From JAZRWQ01 sp045541395 (GTDB lineage Bacteria; Bacillota; Clostridia; Oscillospirales; UMGS1783): a stretch of DNA of 64,000 nucleotides. The notes under the pieces are model-generated. The model was given only the letters and a program-made list of their open reading frames with translations. It had not been told where the DNA came from and ran no database searches. The stretch is from positions 24,420-88,419 of the forward strand of contig JAZQIZ010000024.1 in the NCBI GenBank assembly GCA_045541395.1, in the 5' to 3' direction. A program made the translations under genes and the position numbers. Shown piece after piece: positions 15,051 to 23,312 of this stretch (position 1 is the stretch's first letter; each line of letters begins with the position of its first letter).

Positions 15051-16859
15051 ATGAACGAACCTGCATTATGGCTAAGACCCAAAACTACCCGTAGGCATCT
15101 CCATCCGCCCCGCTCAGAGCGTCTGTTTTCTCATTGGATTGAAGGTAAGTTTATTTTCGGTGAGGTTGAAGCGCGGCGCGATAGCTGGGAATACCATGCC
15201 GACCTTATAAACTGCGGCGTCTGGCTTTTAGGTGACGGTAAGCAGTTTGATTATAAGAATGTAAAACATATTACTACAGAAAACGGTGCTCCCATTCACG
15301 GTATAGTTCATAACTGGGACGGCATTTCTATAACCGAAGAAGCTTTTTGCAATACTGTGAGAAAAAGCACCTGTTTTGTCAGGATCATTCTTAAGAATAC
15401 TACCAATGTCCCCGTAAGCAGAGTGCTGAATATGATTCTGGCTACCGGTAAAGAAAGCGAAATAGTATTCGGCGGCGCCGATGGCTACAGCACTTACTCT
15501 CCCACCATAGAAACCTGGAGAGCGCAGAAAAAATTATGGCGAAAAGAAAAAGGTGTTTATACCGACGGATATAGAGTGCTCTCGGTAAAAACAAGTCTTT
15601 CAAATGAATGGATCGAAAAGGAAAACCAAATAAATTTCAATGTAAAACTTATGCCGGGTGAAAAAGCCGTAATTGAATTTTCTTTGGATTGCGGCGAAGT
15701 AAAAGAGTTTAATTATGACAAAGAAAAGAAATTAACCGAAGCCTTTTGGGAAAAAGAAATGGCAAGGCTCAATAAACTGCCCGCAGGAATTGCAAATGAC
15801 CCTGAAAAACTGAAAATGGTGCGCCATTTAACTGCGCAGATTCTGCAGTGCTTTGCGTATTCCGTAGGCTCCGATTATCTTCTGCCGCGGCAAGGCGGCC
15901 TTATGTGCATTATATGGCCTACCGAAGCTTATGCCGAGCTTGAAGCCTTAGGCAAAATAGGCAATTTTAATGAGTATATTGAAGATGTTATTTCAACCTA
16001 CTTTGATGAAATGCAAAATGAAGAGGGTGAAATAATAAATATAGGCGTAGAATGGGCAAGTGTTACCTCTTCGGTTTTATATACCTTTGCCCACTACTGT
16101 ATGGACAGTAATAAAGAATTTTATTATAAGTATCGTGATAAGGCATTTAAAGCTTTAAAATGGATAGAAAAGACCCGTAATTCCACAAACAATACAGAAG
16201 GATTGTACGGCGGAATGTTCCCTCCCTTGCGCAGTAACGACTGGGAACAGGTTTTCCAGGGCAATAATGATCCCTTTATTCTTATGGGCGAAAAGGCAGT
16301 GGTTCAGCTTACCGAATTTATGAATGCCCCCGAAAAAGATTGGGTTATAAAAGAGTATGAAAATTACCTTACCTGCGTAAAAGGCCATTATAAAAATTAT
16401 TTCGATTCACAGAAAGATAAGGATGAGCTACGCATTCCCCTTTGCCCCGACGGTAACGATGCTGTGCTCGTAGAAAACTTTTATCCGCTTTTATATCAAG
16501 GTCGTTTTGTATGGTCGGGAATTGTAGAAGACGAAAAAGATATACGAAGAGTATATAAATATATGATTAATCACGGTATCTCAAAAGACGGATTTTACGG
16601 CCATATGCCGTATCCCGACGGGAATAACCATATCTGGTATATGAGCGCCCCCGATTACTTTTGGTTCCTTATTTGGGATAGTTTAGGTGAAAGAGAAAAA
16701 ATGGCGCAGATTTTAGAGCATCAAATAAAATTTGCTATGACAGAAGAATATTATATGATAGAGCGCTATGCCGATAATGACCCGTATTTCGTTCCCTGGA
16801 GCCCCAACGCCAGCGCAAGCGGCAGAACGATCCTTATGCTTTTGGAAATGAATAAATAA
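15051..16859 (+). CDS. Six-hairpin glycosidase-like protein
   Basis: A 602-residue protein without signal peptide. The first 240 residues look like a beta-sandwich domain (YHADLINCGVWLLGDGKQF). The remainder is a helical repeat region rich in Trp, Glu and Asp (YLLPRQGGLMCIIWPTEAY, INIGVEWASVTSS, YMSAPDYFWFLIWDS), the composition of (alpha/alpha)6-barrel glycoside hydrolases. I cannot place it in a numbered GH family, and catalytic acids are not certain; the Glu in IWPTEAY and the Glu in GVEWAS are candidates. AGGAG precedes ATG. Its cytoplasmic location suggests action on an imported or intracellular saccharide. Confidence 0.55.
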   Translation: MNEPALWLRPKTTRRHLHPPRSERLFSHWIEGKFIFGEVEARRDSWEYHADLINCGVWLLGDGKQFDYKNVKHITTENGAPIHGIVHNWDGISITEEAFCNTVRKSTCFVRIILKNTTNVPVSRVLNMILATGKESEIVFGGADGYSTYSPTIETWRAQKKLWRKEKGVYTDGYRVLSVKTSLSNEWIEKENQINFNVKLMPGEKAVIEFSLDCGEVKEFNYDKEKKLTEAFWEKEMARLNKLPAGIANDPEKLKMVRHLTAQILQCFAYSVGSDYLLPRQGGLMCIIWPTEAYAELEALGKIGNFNEYIEDVISTYFDEMQNEEGEIINIGVEWASVTSSVLYTFAHYCMDSNKEFYYKYRDKAFKALKWIEKTRNSTNNTEGLYGGMFPPLRSNDWEQVFQGNNDPFILMGEKAVVQLTEFMNAPEKDWVIKEYENYLTCVKGHYKNYFDSQKDKDELRIPLCPDGNDAVLVENFYPLLYQGRFVWSGIVEDEKDIRRVYKYMINHGISKDGFYGHMPYPDGNNHIWYMSAPDYFWFLIWDSLGEREKMAQILEHQIKFAMTEEYYMIERYADNDPYFVPWSPNASASGRTILMLLEMNK

Positions 16860-16864
16860 AGTAA

Positions 16865-16898
16865 ACCCCGTATTCATTAGGAATACGGGGTCATTTTT
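16865..16898 (+). terminator. Terminator after the glycosidase-like gene
   Basis: ACCCCGTATTC-ATTAG-GAATACGGGGT followed by CATTTTTA; it lies between convergent genes and reaches the glnS stop. Confidence 0.8.
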
Positions 16899-18555
16899 AC
16901 TTATTCTTTTTAGCGAAGCTGTCCTTTAAGGTAACTATTCTGTTGAATACTTCGGGATCTTTTGTATCCTTGCAGTAATAACCGCTGCGTACAAACTGGA
17001 ACTTCTCGCCGGGGGCAACATCCTTGAGGGATGCTTCAAAGAAGCAGTTAGTGTATTCCTTAAGGGATTCTTTGTTTATATAATCCTTATAGTCTTCGCC
17101 TTCGGGAATATCGTTAATATTAGGAATGGTAAACAGCTTATCGTAAACCTTAACCTTGCCGGGTACCGCATGCTTTGCGCTGAGCCAATGAATAGTACCG
17201 CGAACCTTACGGCCGTCAGCAGGCATATTTGCACCGGTTTCAATATCTGCGGTGCATTTAATTTCGGTAATGTTGCCGCTTTCGTCCTTAACTATTTCGT
17301 TGCACTTGATAATATAAGCGCCCATAAGTCTTACTTCGCCTTCAGGCTTAAGTCTGTGGAACTTTGGTGGGGGAACTTCGGCAAAGTCTTCTCTTTCAAT
17401 ATAAACTGTGTTGGTGAAGGGTACCTGTCTTACGCCTGCTTCAGGATCTTCCGGATTATTAGGCAGGGTAAAATATTCAACCTTATCTTCAGGGAAGTTG
17501 GTTATTGTAAGCTTAATAGGATCAAGCACTGCGATCCTGCGCTGAGCTTCCTTACCTAATCTGTTTCTTATGCAATGTTCCAAAAGCTCAATATCAACAA
17601 TGCTGTTCGCTTTGGCAACGCCTGCAGTTTCAACAAAGTCAAAAATAGCTTCGGGAGTATAGCCTCTTCTTCTTAAACCGCAAAGAGTCGGCATTCTGGG
17701 GTCATCCCAACCGTCAACGTAATGGCCTTCAACAAGCTCTCTTAAATATCTCTTACTCATTACGGTGTAGGTAATATTAAGACGGGCAAATTCTCTCTGC
17801 TTGGGTCTTGGATCAAAGCCAATGTTATCTACAACCCAGTCGTATAACGGACGGTGATTTTCAAATTCAAGGGAACATAAGGAGTGGGTAATACCCTCCA
17901 GAGCGTCCTGAATGGGGTGAGCAAAGTCATACATAGGATAAATGCACCATTTATCACCCTGTCTGTGATGGCTTGCGTGTAATATGCGGTAAATTACAGG
18001 GTCACGCATATTCATATTGGGGCTGGCAAGATCGATCTTAGCTCTCAGAGTAAGCTCACCGTTCTGATATTTGCCTTCCTTCATTTCCTCAAAAAGGCGA
18101 AGGTTTTCTTCGATAGAACGGTCTCTGCACTTACTGGGCTTACCGGGTTCGGTAAGAGTGCCGCGGTATTCGCGCATTTGATCCTGGGTAAGGTCGCAAA
18201 CGTAAGCCTTGCCTTCTTTTATAAGCTTAACAGCATATTCGTAGCACTTATCGAAATAGTCGGAGCCGTAAAAAATGCCGCCGTCAGGGTTAGCGCCTAA
18301 CCAAAGAATATCCTCTTTAATAGAGTTAACGTATTCATCGTCTTCTCTTACAGGGTTGGTGTCATCGTAACGAAGATTAAACTTGCCGCCGTATTTCTTA
18401 GCGGTGGAATAGTTTATCCATATTGCCTTAGCTGAACCAATATGAAGGTAGCCGTTAGGTTCAGGCGGGAAACGGGTGTGTATTTCTTTTACGTACCCTT
18501 CTTTAAGGTCCTCATCAATTATATCGTGTATAAAATTAGAATAGGTCTCTTCCAT
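16897..18555 (-). CDS. glnS: Glutaminyl-tRNA synthetase
   Basis: A 552-residue class I synthetase. The HIGH-type motif is in RFPPEPNGYLHIGSAKAIW, a signature that separates GlnRS from GluRS, and the KMSKS-type loop is TYTVMSKRYL. The anticodon-binding beta-barrels occupy the C-terminal 220 residues. I start at ATG 18555 with AGGAGGT 4 bp upstream, not at an earlier in-frame codon inside gltX. It charges tRNA-Gln directly. Many Clostridia lack GlnRS and use GatCAB amidation instead, so its presence here next to gltX suggests an acquired direct pathway. Confidence 0.95.
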   Translation of the reverse strand: MEETYSNFIHDIIDEDLKEGYVKEIHTRFPPEPNGYLHIGSAKAIWINYSTAKKYGGKFNLRYDDTNPVREDDEYVNSIKEDILWLGANPDGGIFYGSDYFDKCYEYAVKLIKEGKAYVCDLTQDQMREYRGTLTEPGKPSKCRDRSIEENLRLFEEMKEGKYQNGELTLRAKIDLASPNMNMRDPVIYRILHASHHRQGDKWCIYPMYDFAHPIQDALEGITHSLCSLEFENHRPLYDWVVDNIGFDPRPKQREFARLNITYTVMSKRYLRELVEGHYVDGWDDPRMPTLCGLRRRGYTPEAIFDFVETAGVAKANSIVDIELLEHCIRNRLGKEAQRRIAVLDPIKLTITNFPEDKVEYFTLPNNPEDPEAGVRQVPFTNTVYIEREDFAEVPPPKFHRLKPEGEVRLMGAYIIKCNEIVKDESGNITEIKCTADIETGANMPADGRKVRGTIHWLSAKHAVPGKVKVYDKLFTIPNINDIPEGEDYKDYINKESLKEYTNCFFEASLKDVAPGEKFQFVRSGYYCKDTKDPEVFNRIVTLKDSFAKKNK

Positions 18556-18565
18556 AGTGACCTCC

Positions 18566-20209
18566 TTATATATTTTCCAAGGCTTTGTTAAGTCTTGCAA
18601 TAATTCTTTCTTTGCCTAAGATCTGCATTACCGCAAACATATCGGGAGAGTTTGTTTTGCCGGTAACCGCAACTCTTAACATACCGCTTATATCGCCAAC
18701 GTGGCCTTTATAACTTTCAGGGGCTGCCTTATACATTTTAGTCTCAGGTGCATATCCGAGTTTCTCTGCCAGGCCCTTAATACTGTCAAACCACATAGTC
18801 TGATCATCTTCGGGATTGTAAATATTCTTATACTGCTCAAATACCTGCTTGATATCGGCCTTGTCATAAGGTTCAAGACCTGAATAGTCAGGGGTAAAAA
18901 GCTCGTCATAGAAAAAGCCCATATAATCCTTGGCTTCGCTCCAGATAGCAATATCCTTTCTGGGCTTCTTGCCGCCGCGACCAATATTTAATATGGCACG
19001 GGCATACTCAGCATCTTTAGAAAGAAGCTCATAAAACTCGCCGTCATAATCCTTAGCCCAGTCTGTAAGCTTTTCGTAAACCTCACAGGCTGTCATACGA
19101 GAAACAGTGTTTTTGCAAATATCAATAAGCTTGTCCCCATCAAACAGTGAGCCGGAAGCCGACATCTTCTTAATAGAGAAGGGGAATTCCTCGTAGGATT
19201 TATCGGGGTTAGCCATACGCCACTCTTCGTAGTTTGAGTTAAGGAGAGTCATAACGTATTCGGTAATGCATTCGGGGGCGTAGCCGTTCTTCTGATAATC
19301 GGAAACACTTGCTTCCTTGTCTCTCTTGGAAAGCTTTTTCTTGGAACCGTTCTCAAGCTTCATAAGCTGTGAAATATGCAGATATTTAGGAGTCTTAAAG
19401 CCCAGAGCCTTAAAAAGCTGTACGTGGAAAGGTAAAGAGGGAAGCCATTCTTCGCCTCTTACAACGTGGGTAGTACCCATAAGACGGTCATCCACTGCGT
19501 GAGCAAAATGGTAGGTAGGAATACCGTCACTCTTTAAAAGCACGTGGTCAATATGATTTTCGGTTATTTCAAGGTTGCCCTTTACAAGATCGGTAAACTT
19601 AATTTTGTTTTCCACACTGCCCTCGCTTTTAAAGCGGATAACAAAGGGGAGCCCTGCATTAAGCTTTTCCTTTACGGTTTCAAGGTCAGCGGCTCTATAT
19701 ACAGCCCATTTGCCGTAATAACCGGGATCTGCGTTAATAGCTTCCTGCTCGTTTCTTATTTTTTCAAGCTCCTCTTCGGTGCAGAAGCAGGGGTAAGCCT
19801 TGCCTTCGCTAATAAGCTTTTTGGCGTAAGCCTGATAAATATCTGCTCTTTCGCTTTGACGGTAGGGGCCGTAATCACCGGTCTCTTTATCTATTCCTGC
19901 GCCTTCATCAAAGGATATCTTAAAATAGTTGTAAGTATTAATAAGGTTTTCCACAGCGCCTTCAACCTTACGCTTGTTATCGGTATCCTCTATTCTTAAA
20001 TAGAAAATTCCGCCGCCTTGATGAGCAAGTCTTTCGCAAACGCGGGTAGGAAGCAAACTGCCGAAATGCACAAAGCCTGTAGGGCTGGGAGCAAAACGGG
20101 TAACCTTGGCGCCTTCTGCAAGGTTTCTTGCGGGATACTTTTCTTCAATTTCTTCTACTGTATATTTAGGGTTGGGATACAGCAGATCTGCAAGAGCTTG
20201 GTAATCCAT
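18566..20209 (-). CDS. gltX: Glutamyl-tRNA synthetase
   Basis: A 547-residue class I synthetase with RFAPSPTGFVHFGSLLPTR (HIGH-type motif), RIEDTD and the KMSKS-type KLSKRDKEAS. It has a leader of about 35 residues before the catalytic core, longer than typical GluRS, and the total is also long. It charges tRNA-Glu. It has its own promoter at 20246-20274 and is followed 10 bp later by glnS in one operon, so the two Glu/Gln charging enzymes are made together. Whether it is discriminating or non-discriminating cannot be decided by eye. Confidence 0.93.
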   Translation of the reverse strand: MDYQALADLLYPNPKYTVEEIEEKYPARNLAEGAKVTRFAPSPTGFVHFGSLLPTRVCERLAHQGGGIFYLRIEDTDNKRKVEGAVENLINTYNYFKISFDEGAGIDKETGDYGPYRQSERADIYQAYAKKLISEGKAYPCFCTEEELEKIRNEQEAINADPGYYGKWAVYRAADLETVKEKLNAGLPFVIRFKSEGSVENKIKFTDLVKGNLEITENHIDHVLLKSDGIPTYHFAHAVDDRLMGTTHVVRGEEWLPSLPFHVQLFKALGFKTPKYLHISQLMKLENGSKKKLSKRDKEASVSDYQKNGYAPECITEYVMTLLNSNYEEWRMANPDKSYEEFPFSIKKMSASGSLFDGDKLIDICKNTVSRMTACEVYEKLTDWAKDYDGEFYELLSKDAEYARAILNIGRGGKKPRKDIAIWSEAKDYMGFFYDELFTPDYSGLEPYDKADIKQVFEQYKNIYNPEDDQTMWFDSIKGLAEKLGYAPETKMYKAAPESYKGHVGDISGMLRVAVTGKTNSPDMFAVMQILGKERIIARLNKALENI

Positions 20210-20245
20210 ATAATTAACATCCTTATAATATATTAATAATAACTA

Positions 20246-20274
20246 ATAATACCATAAAAATTCTCGATTTTCAA
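20246..20274 (-). promoter_or_regulatory. Promoter of gltX-glnS
   Basis: On the minus strand TTGAAA (20274-20269), 17-bp spacer, TATTAT (20251-20246). No T-box leader is visible in the short untranslated region. Confidence 0.65.
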
Positions 20275-20294
20275 TATTCAATATATTATTAAAG

Positions 20295-20323
20295 TTGATT
20301 TAAGCCTAAATTTATGCTAATAT
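20295..20323 (+). promoter_or_regulatory. Promoter of the fabG-like gene
   Basis: TTGATT (20295-20300), 17-bp spacer ending TGC, TAATAT (20318-20323). Confidence 0.5.
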
Positions 20324-20339
20324 AATTTCGGTGATGTAA

Positions 20340-21035
20340 ATGAACAAAGTAATTATAACCGGCGGCTCTAAAGGAATAGGCGCCTGCCTTGTAAAAAGTT
20401 TTGTAAATGCGGGCTGTAAGGTTGCATTTACTTATAATTCAACCGATGCTCAGTTTGAAGGCGCAAAGGGCTTTAAGGCCAACTTCGAAAACCCCCAAGA
20501 GACCCGCGCCTCCATAAGCTCCGCCATAGAATATTTAGGCGGGGTGGACGTGCTTGTTAATAATGCGGGTATTGCTCATTTTTCTCTGTTTAACGATATT
20601 AAAGAAGAAGATTGGCAACGGGTAATGGATATTAATTTAAATTCCGCTTACCGTTGCACTCAGCAGGTGCTTCCCTTTATGATAAACCAAAAATGCGGAA
20701 GAATAATTAACATTTCCTCAATGTGGGGCGTTTGCGGCTCCTCCTGCGAGGTTGCTTATTCGGTTTCCAAGGCAGGGCTCATAGGCCTTACAAAGGCCTT
20801 GGCGAAGGAGCTTGGCCCTTCAGGTATTACGGTAAACTGCATTGCTCCCGGCCTTATTGATACGGATATGAATAAATGTCTTGACAGTGCAACTGTAAAG
20901 GAGCTTGAAGAAAGCACTCCCATGGGCAGAATAGGTAAAGCGGAGGATATAGCCGGAGCAGCTATGTATCTTGCTTCCAAAGAAGCCTCTTTTGTGACAG
21001 GCCAGGTTCTTGGTATAGACGGAGGTTTTATATAA
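20340..21035 (+). CDS. FabG-like 3-oxoacyl-ACP reductase family SDR
   Basis: A 231-residue classical SDR with TGGSKGIG, V-N-N-A-G-I-A, catalytic Ser in NISSMWG, intact Y-S-V-S-K and the typical C-terminal TGQVLGIDGGF. The pattern is that of FabG-type beta-ketoacyl reductases, but no fatty-acid genes are nearby, so the substrate is open. GGTGAT lies 4 bp before ATG. The stop overlaps the start of the next small gene (TAATG). Confidence 0.82.
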   Translation: MNKVIITGGSKGIGACLVKSFVNAGCKVAFTYNSTDAQFEGAKGFKANFENPQETRASISSAIEYLGGVDVLVNNAGIAHFSLFNDIKEEDWQRVMDINLNSAYRCTQQVLPFMINQKCGRIINISSMWGVCGSSCEVAYSVSKAGLIGLTKALAKELGPSGITVNCIAPGLIDTDMNKCLDSATVKELEESTPMGRIGKAEDIAGAAMYLASKEASFVTGQVLGIDGGFI

Positions 21036-21205
21036 TGGATATGTGCGAAAGTTGTGCCTATTTTGAGTTCGATGATGAAGCTGGTTGCTTTATTTGTAAT
21101 ATGAACTTAGATGAAGATGAAATGCAGCGTTTTTTAATGCAGCAAACAATAGACTGTTCATATTACAAATTTTTCGATGAGTATGATTTAGCAAAAAAAC
21201 AATAA
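21035..21205 (+). CDS. DUF6472-like small cysteine protein
   Basis: A 56-residue protein with C-E-S-C at the start, a second C-F-I-C-N-M-N-L-D-E-D-E-M segment, and a C-terminal C-S-Y-Y-x-F-x-D-E-Y followed by KKQ. The spacing and the MNLDEDEM motif match my recollection of the DUF6472 family of Clostridia; function is unknown. Four cysteines in two CxxC pairs suggest a zinc or iron site. It overlaps the fabG-like stop by one base, so it is translationally coupled to it. Confidence 0.75.
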   Translation: MDMCESCAYFEFDDEAGCFICNMNLDEDEMQRFLMQQTIDCSYYKFFDEYDLAKKQ

Positions 21206-21260
21206 TTTTATTGTAAAACAATAAAATTATATTGACATATTTTCATTTTGCTGTTATCCT
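21202..21260 (+). promoter_or_regulatory. Promoter with abutting 13-bp palindrome, upstream of DUF2975/XRE pair
   Basis: A perfect inverted repeat (arms 21202-21214 and 21218-21230, centre AAA) ends one base before TTGACA (21232-21237); a 17-bp spacer and TATCCT (21255-21260) follow. The predicted start of transcription is near the GGAGGTGG ribosome site (21267-21274), so the leader is very short. The palindrome overlaps the stop of the DUF6472 gene and may be an operator or a weak terminator. Confidence 0.55.
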
Positions 21261-21279
21261 TATAGCGGAGGTGGTTTAT

Positions 21280-21750
21280 GTGTCTCATAAGAAGCTTGAA
21301 TCTTGGCTTAAAATATTATTAATTCTTCTTGCTGTTTGCGGCCTTATATTTTTCGGTTATATAATTCCCGTAATGAAGGCTCAGAACTTTGCGTTGGTTA
21401 AAGGCGGCTCTTTACTTTGGATAGTATTATATTTAATAACCGCAATTCCCTGTTATGCAGTTTTGCTTCAGGGCTGGGGTATTGCAAAGCGTATAGGCGA
21501 AAATAACTCCTTTTGCAAGGAAAACACAAAGGCTTTAAAAATCATATCTAATCTTGCTCTTGCCGATACTATTTATTTTTTCCTTGTTAAGGTTGGAATG
21601 CTCATTTGCGGGCTCACAAGAATGGATATTATTTTTATGTCAATGCTAATAATATTCGTAGGCGCTGCAATTTCAGGTGCTGCCGCAATTCTTTCCCATC
21701 TTGTGGAAAAGGCAAGAATTATTAAAGAGGAAAACGAGGAAATAATATGA
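21280..21750 (+). CDS. DUF2975-type four-helix membrane protein
   Basis: A 156-residue protein with four hydrophobic helices, arranged as in DUF2975 proteins, which usually precede a small YozG-like XRE regulator, as here. I start at GTG 21280, 5 bp after GGAGGTGG; the overlapping ATG at 21278 is out of frame and an upstream start would lie before the ribosome site. The stop overlaps the next gene by 4 bp (ATGA). In related pairs the membrane protein is thought to modulate its partner regulator; the signal is unknown. Confidence 0.75.
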   Translation: MSHKKLESWLKILLILLAVCGLIFFGYIIPVMKAQNFALVKGGSLLWIVLYLITAIPCYAVLLQGWGIAKRIGENNSFCKENTKALKIISNLALADTIYFFLVKVGMLICGLTRMDIIFMSMLIIFVGAAISGAAAILSHLVEKARIIKEENEEII

Positions 21751-21968
21751 TAATAGTTAATCTGGATGTAATGCTTGCCAAAAGAAAAATGAAGGTTACC
21801 GAGCTAGCAGAACGTGTTGGAATAACTATAGCCAATGTTTCGGTTTTGAAAAACGGAAAAGCAAAGGGTATCCGTTTTGGTACCTTAAATAAAATATGCA
21901 GTATACTTGACTGCCAGCCGGGAGATATTTTAGAATATATCCCTTCAGAAGAAGATGAGGAGAACTAA
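21747..21968 (+). CDS. Small XRE/Cro-type regulator (YozG-like)
   Basis: A 73-residue protein that is almost only a helix-turn-helix: MLAKRKMKVTELAERVGIT, then the recognition helix in IANVSVLKNGKAKGIR, then LNKICSILDCQPGDILEYIP, a well-known ending of YozG-type regulators. ATGA overlap with the DUF2975 gene shows coupled translation. It probably regulates its own operon through the palindrome at 21202-21230 (inference). Its 3' end overlaps the convergent dgt-like gene by 4 bp. Confidence 0.88.
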   Translation: MIIVNLDVMLAKRKMKVTELAERVGITIANVSVLKNGKAKGIRFGTLNKICSILDCQPGDILEYIPSEEDEEN

Positions 21969-21986
21969 ATGTTCTCCTCATTTTTC
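21955..21986 (+). terminator. Terminator embedded in the overlapping 3' ends of two convergent genes
   Basis: ATGAGGAGAAC-TAAAT-GTTCTCCTCAT followed by T5. The stem contains the last codons of the XRE gene and the last codons of the opposite dgt-like gene. Confidence 0.85.
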
Positions 21987-23209
21987 ATATCTTCAAAATA
22001 TGATTTAAAAATAACTTCCTTTTTGCTTTCAGGGAACAGGAACTTATAAAGATCCAAAAAGTAATCGTCGGTCATACTTGCAATAAAATCAGCAACTATA
22101 AAGTTCGGATCCTCGTTCAAATAGCTTTCATTACAGTAGTGCTTACGCTTTTCCTGTACGTAGTTTATGTGATGACGGTAAATAACCGAGCTCTCAACTC
22201 TGTTATTAAGGTCAAGTAAAAGCTTCTCGTAAAGCTCTTTAAACATAGGCGCAATAACCGTCTTGTATTCTTTATCAACCTTCTCGTTAAAGTAAATAAG
22301 CCGATAATTCTCTTCCTTTGCAGCCTTTAACTGCTCAAAGCCCGAATCGCTTAGGCGAATATACGGCTTGCCGTAGCTGTTTTCAATAATATCCACAGTA
22401 AGGTTATTAATAAGGTTTGCATTGTGTTTTCCAATGCTTCTGTCGGAATAACTGTCCTCATCGGAAATACGGGCGGTGTTTGCATCCTGCCTGTCCTTGC
22501 CTATATATGCAATAATATCGCACAGCCTTACAACACAGCCCTCAAGGGTGGCCGGAACCATACTGTTAAGGAATTTCTTATTAGCTTCGGGTGCTTCGTT
22601 TTCTCCGTAAGCCTTTTCAAATAGAGCATCGTGATCCGAAAAATTGCTTTTGCTGCTTGGATAAAGCTCCTTTGCTTCAAACTCACCGTTGTGGCATATA
22701 ATTCCGTCGAGAGTCTGAACGGAAAGGTTACGGCAAAAGATCTTGTCAAGTACCCTGGCGCTGTGAACGTTATGGTTAAAATACCTTCCTGTATGCTCGT
22801 TAAAAATTTTGGAAAGGATTCTTTCTCCTGCGTGGCCAAAGGGTGTGTGTCCAATATCGTGACCTAAAGAAATAGCCTCTATAAGATCAGTGTTCAGCCC
22901 CAAAACCGAGCCTATGTTTCGGGCTATTCTGGAAACAAGCTGTACGTGTAAAGCCCGCCTTGTGATATCATCATTTTTATAAAAGGAGAACACCTGAGTT
23001 TTATCAGCATATCTGCTGTATACGGGCAGGTGCAAAATCTTCTCGGTGTCCCTTACAAAAGCAGGGCGCCAAAGGGTATCACCGTTATCATTAATGCGGC
23101 GTACCGCCATTGAATTTTGAGTTGCATAGGGGTTTATGTAGCCGTTTTTACGGTCATTTTCAATTTTTTCTGTAATCTCTGCCGAAAGCTTATTATAAAT
23201 CAGCGCCAT
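21965..23209 (-). CDS. dGTPase-like HD-domain triphosphohydrolase
   Basis: A 414-residue HD-superfamily hydrolase. HLPVYSRYADKTQVF with LVSRIARNIG resembles the N-terminal part of deoxyguanosinetriphosphate triphosphohydrolases, and the metal motif is GHDIGHTPFGHAGE with a further His in GIICHNGEFEA. Family members cleave dNTPs to deoxynucleoside plus triphosphate and control dNTP pools or act on phage nucleotides. The length (414) is shorter than E. coli Dgt (505) and fits the broad Gram-positive group. AAGGAGGG lies before ATG. Confidence 0.87.
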   Translation of the reverse strand: MALIYNKLSAEITEKIENDRKNGYINPYATQNSMAVRRINDNGDTLWRPAFVRDTEKILHLPVYSRYADKTQVFSFYKNDDITRRALHVQLVSRIARNIGSVLGLNTDLIEAISLGHDIGHTPFGHAGERILSKIFNEHTGRYFNHNVHSARVLDKIFCRNLSVQTLDGIICHNGEFEAKELYPSSKSNFSDHDALFEKAYGENEAPEANKKFLNSMVPATLEGCVVRLCDIIAYIGKDRQDANTARISDEDSYSDRSIGKHNANLINNLTVDIIENSYGKPYIRLSDSGFEQLKAAKEENYRLIYFNEKVDKEYKTVIAPMFKELYEKLLLDLNNRVESSVIYRHHINYVQEKRKHYCNESYLNEDPNFIVADFIASMTDDYFLDLYKFLFPESKKEVIFKSYFEDMKNEENI

Positions 23210-23231
23210 AACTATCCCTCCTTCAAGGTTT

Positions 23232-23260
23232 ATTATACGGGTTTACTCTTTATTTTGCAA
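23232..23260 (-). promoter_or_regulatory. Promoter of the dgt-like gene
   Basis: On the minus strand TTGCAA (23260-23255), 17-bp spacer, TATAAT (23237-23232). A plus-strand TTGACA (23266-23271)-17 bp-CAAAAT may serve the divergent cca gene. Confidence 0.7.
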
Positions 23261-23312
23261 GTTATTTGACAAACAAAGAAAAATAGTGCAAAATAAAAGG
23301 GAGGTGAAAAAC

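Noticed and set aside
18688..18984. Frames on both strands within gltX
   Set aside because: Explained by codon bias of gltX; no independent signals.
20210..20245. T-box or other amino-acid leader upstream of gltX-glnS
   Set aside because: The untranslated region is under 40 nt from the predicted promoter and has no T-box motif.
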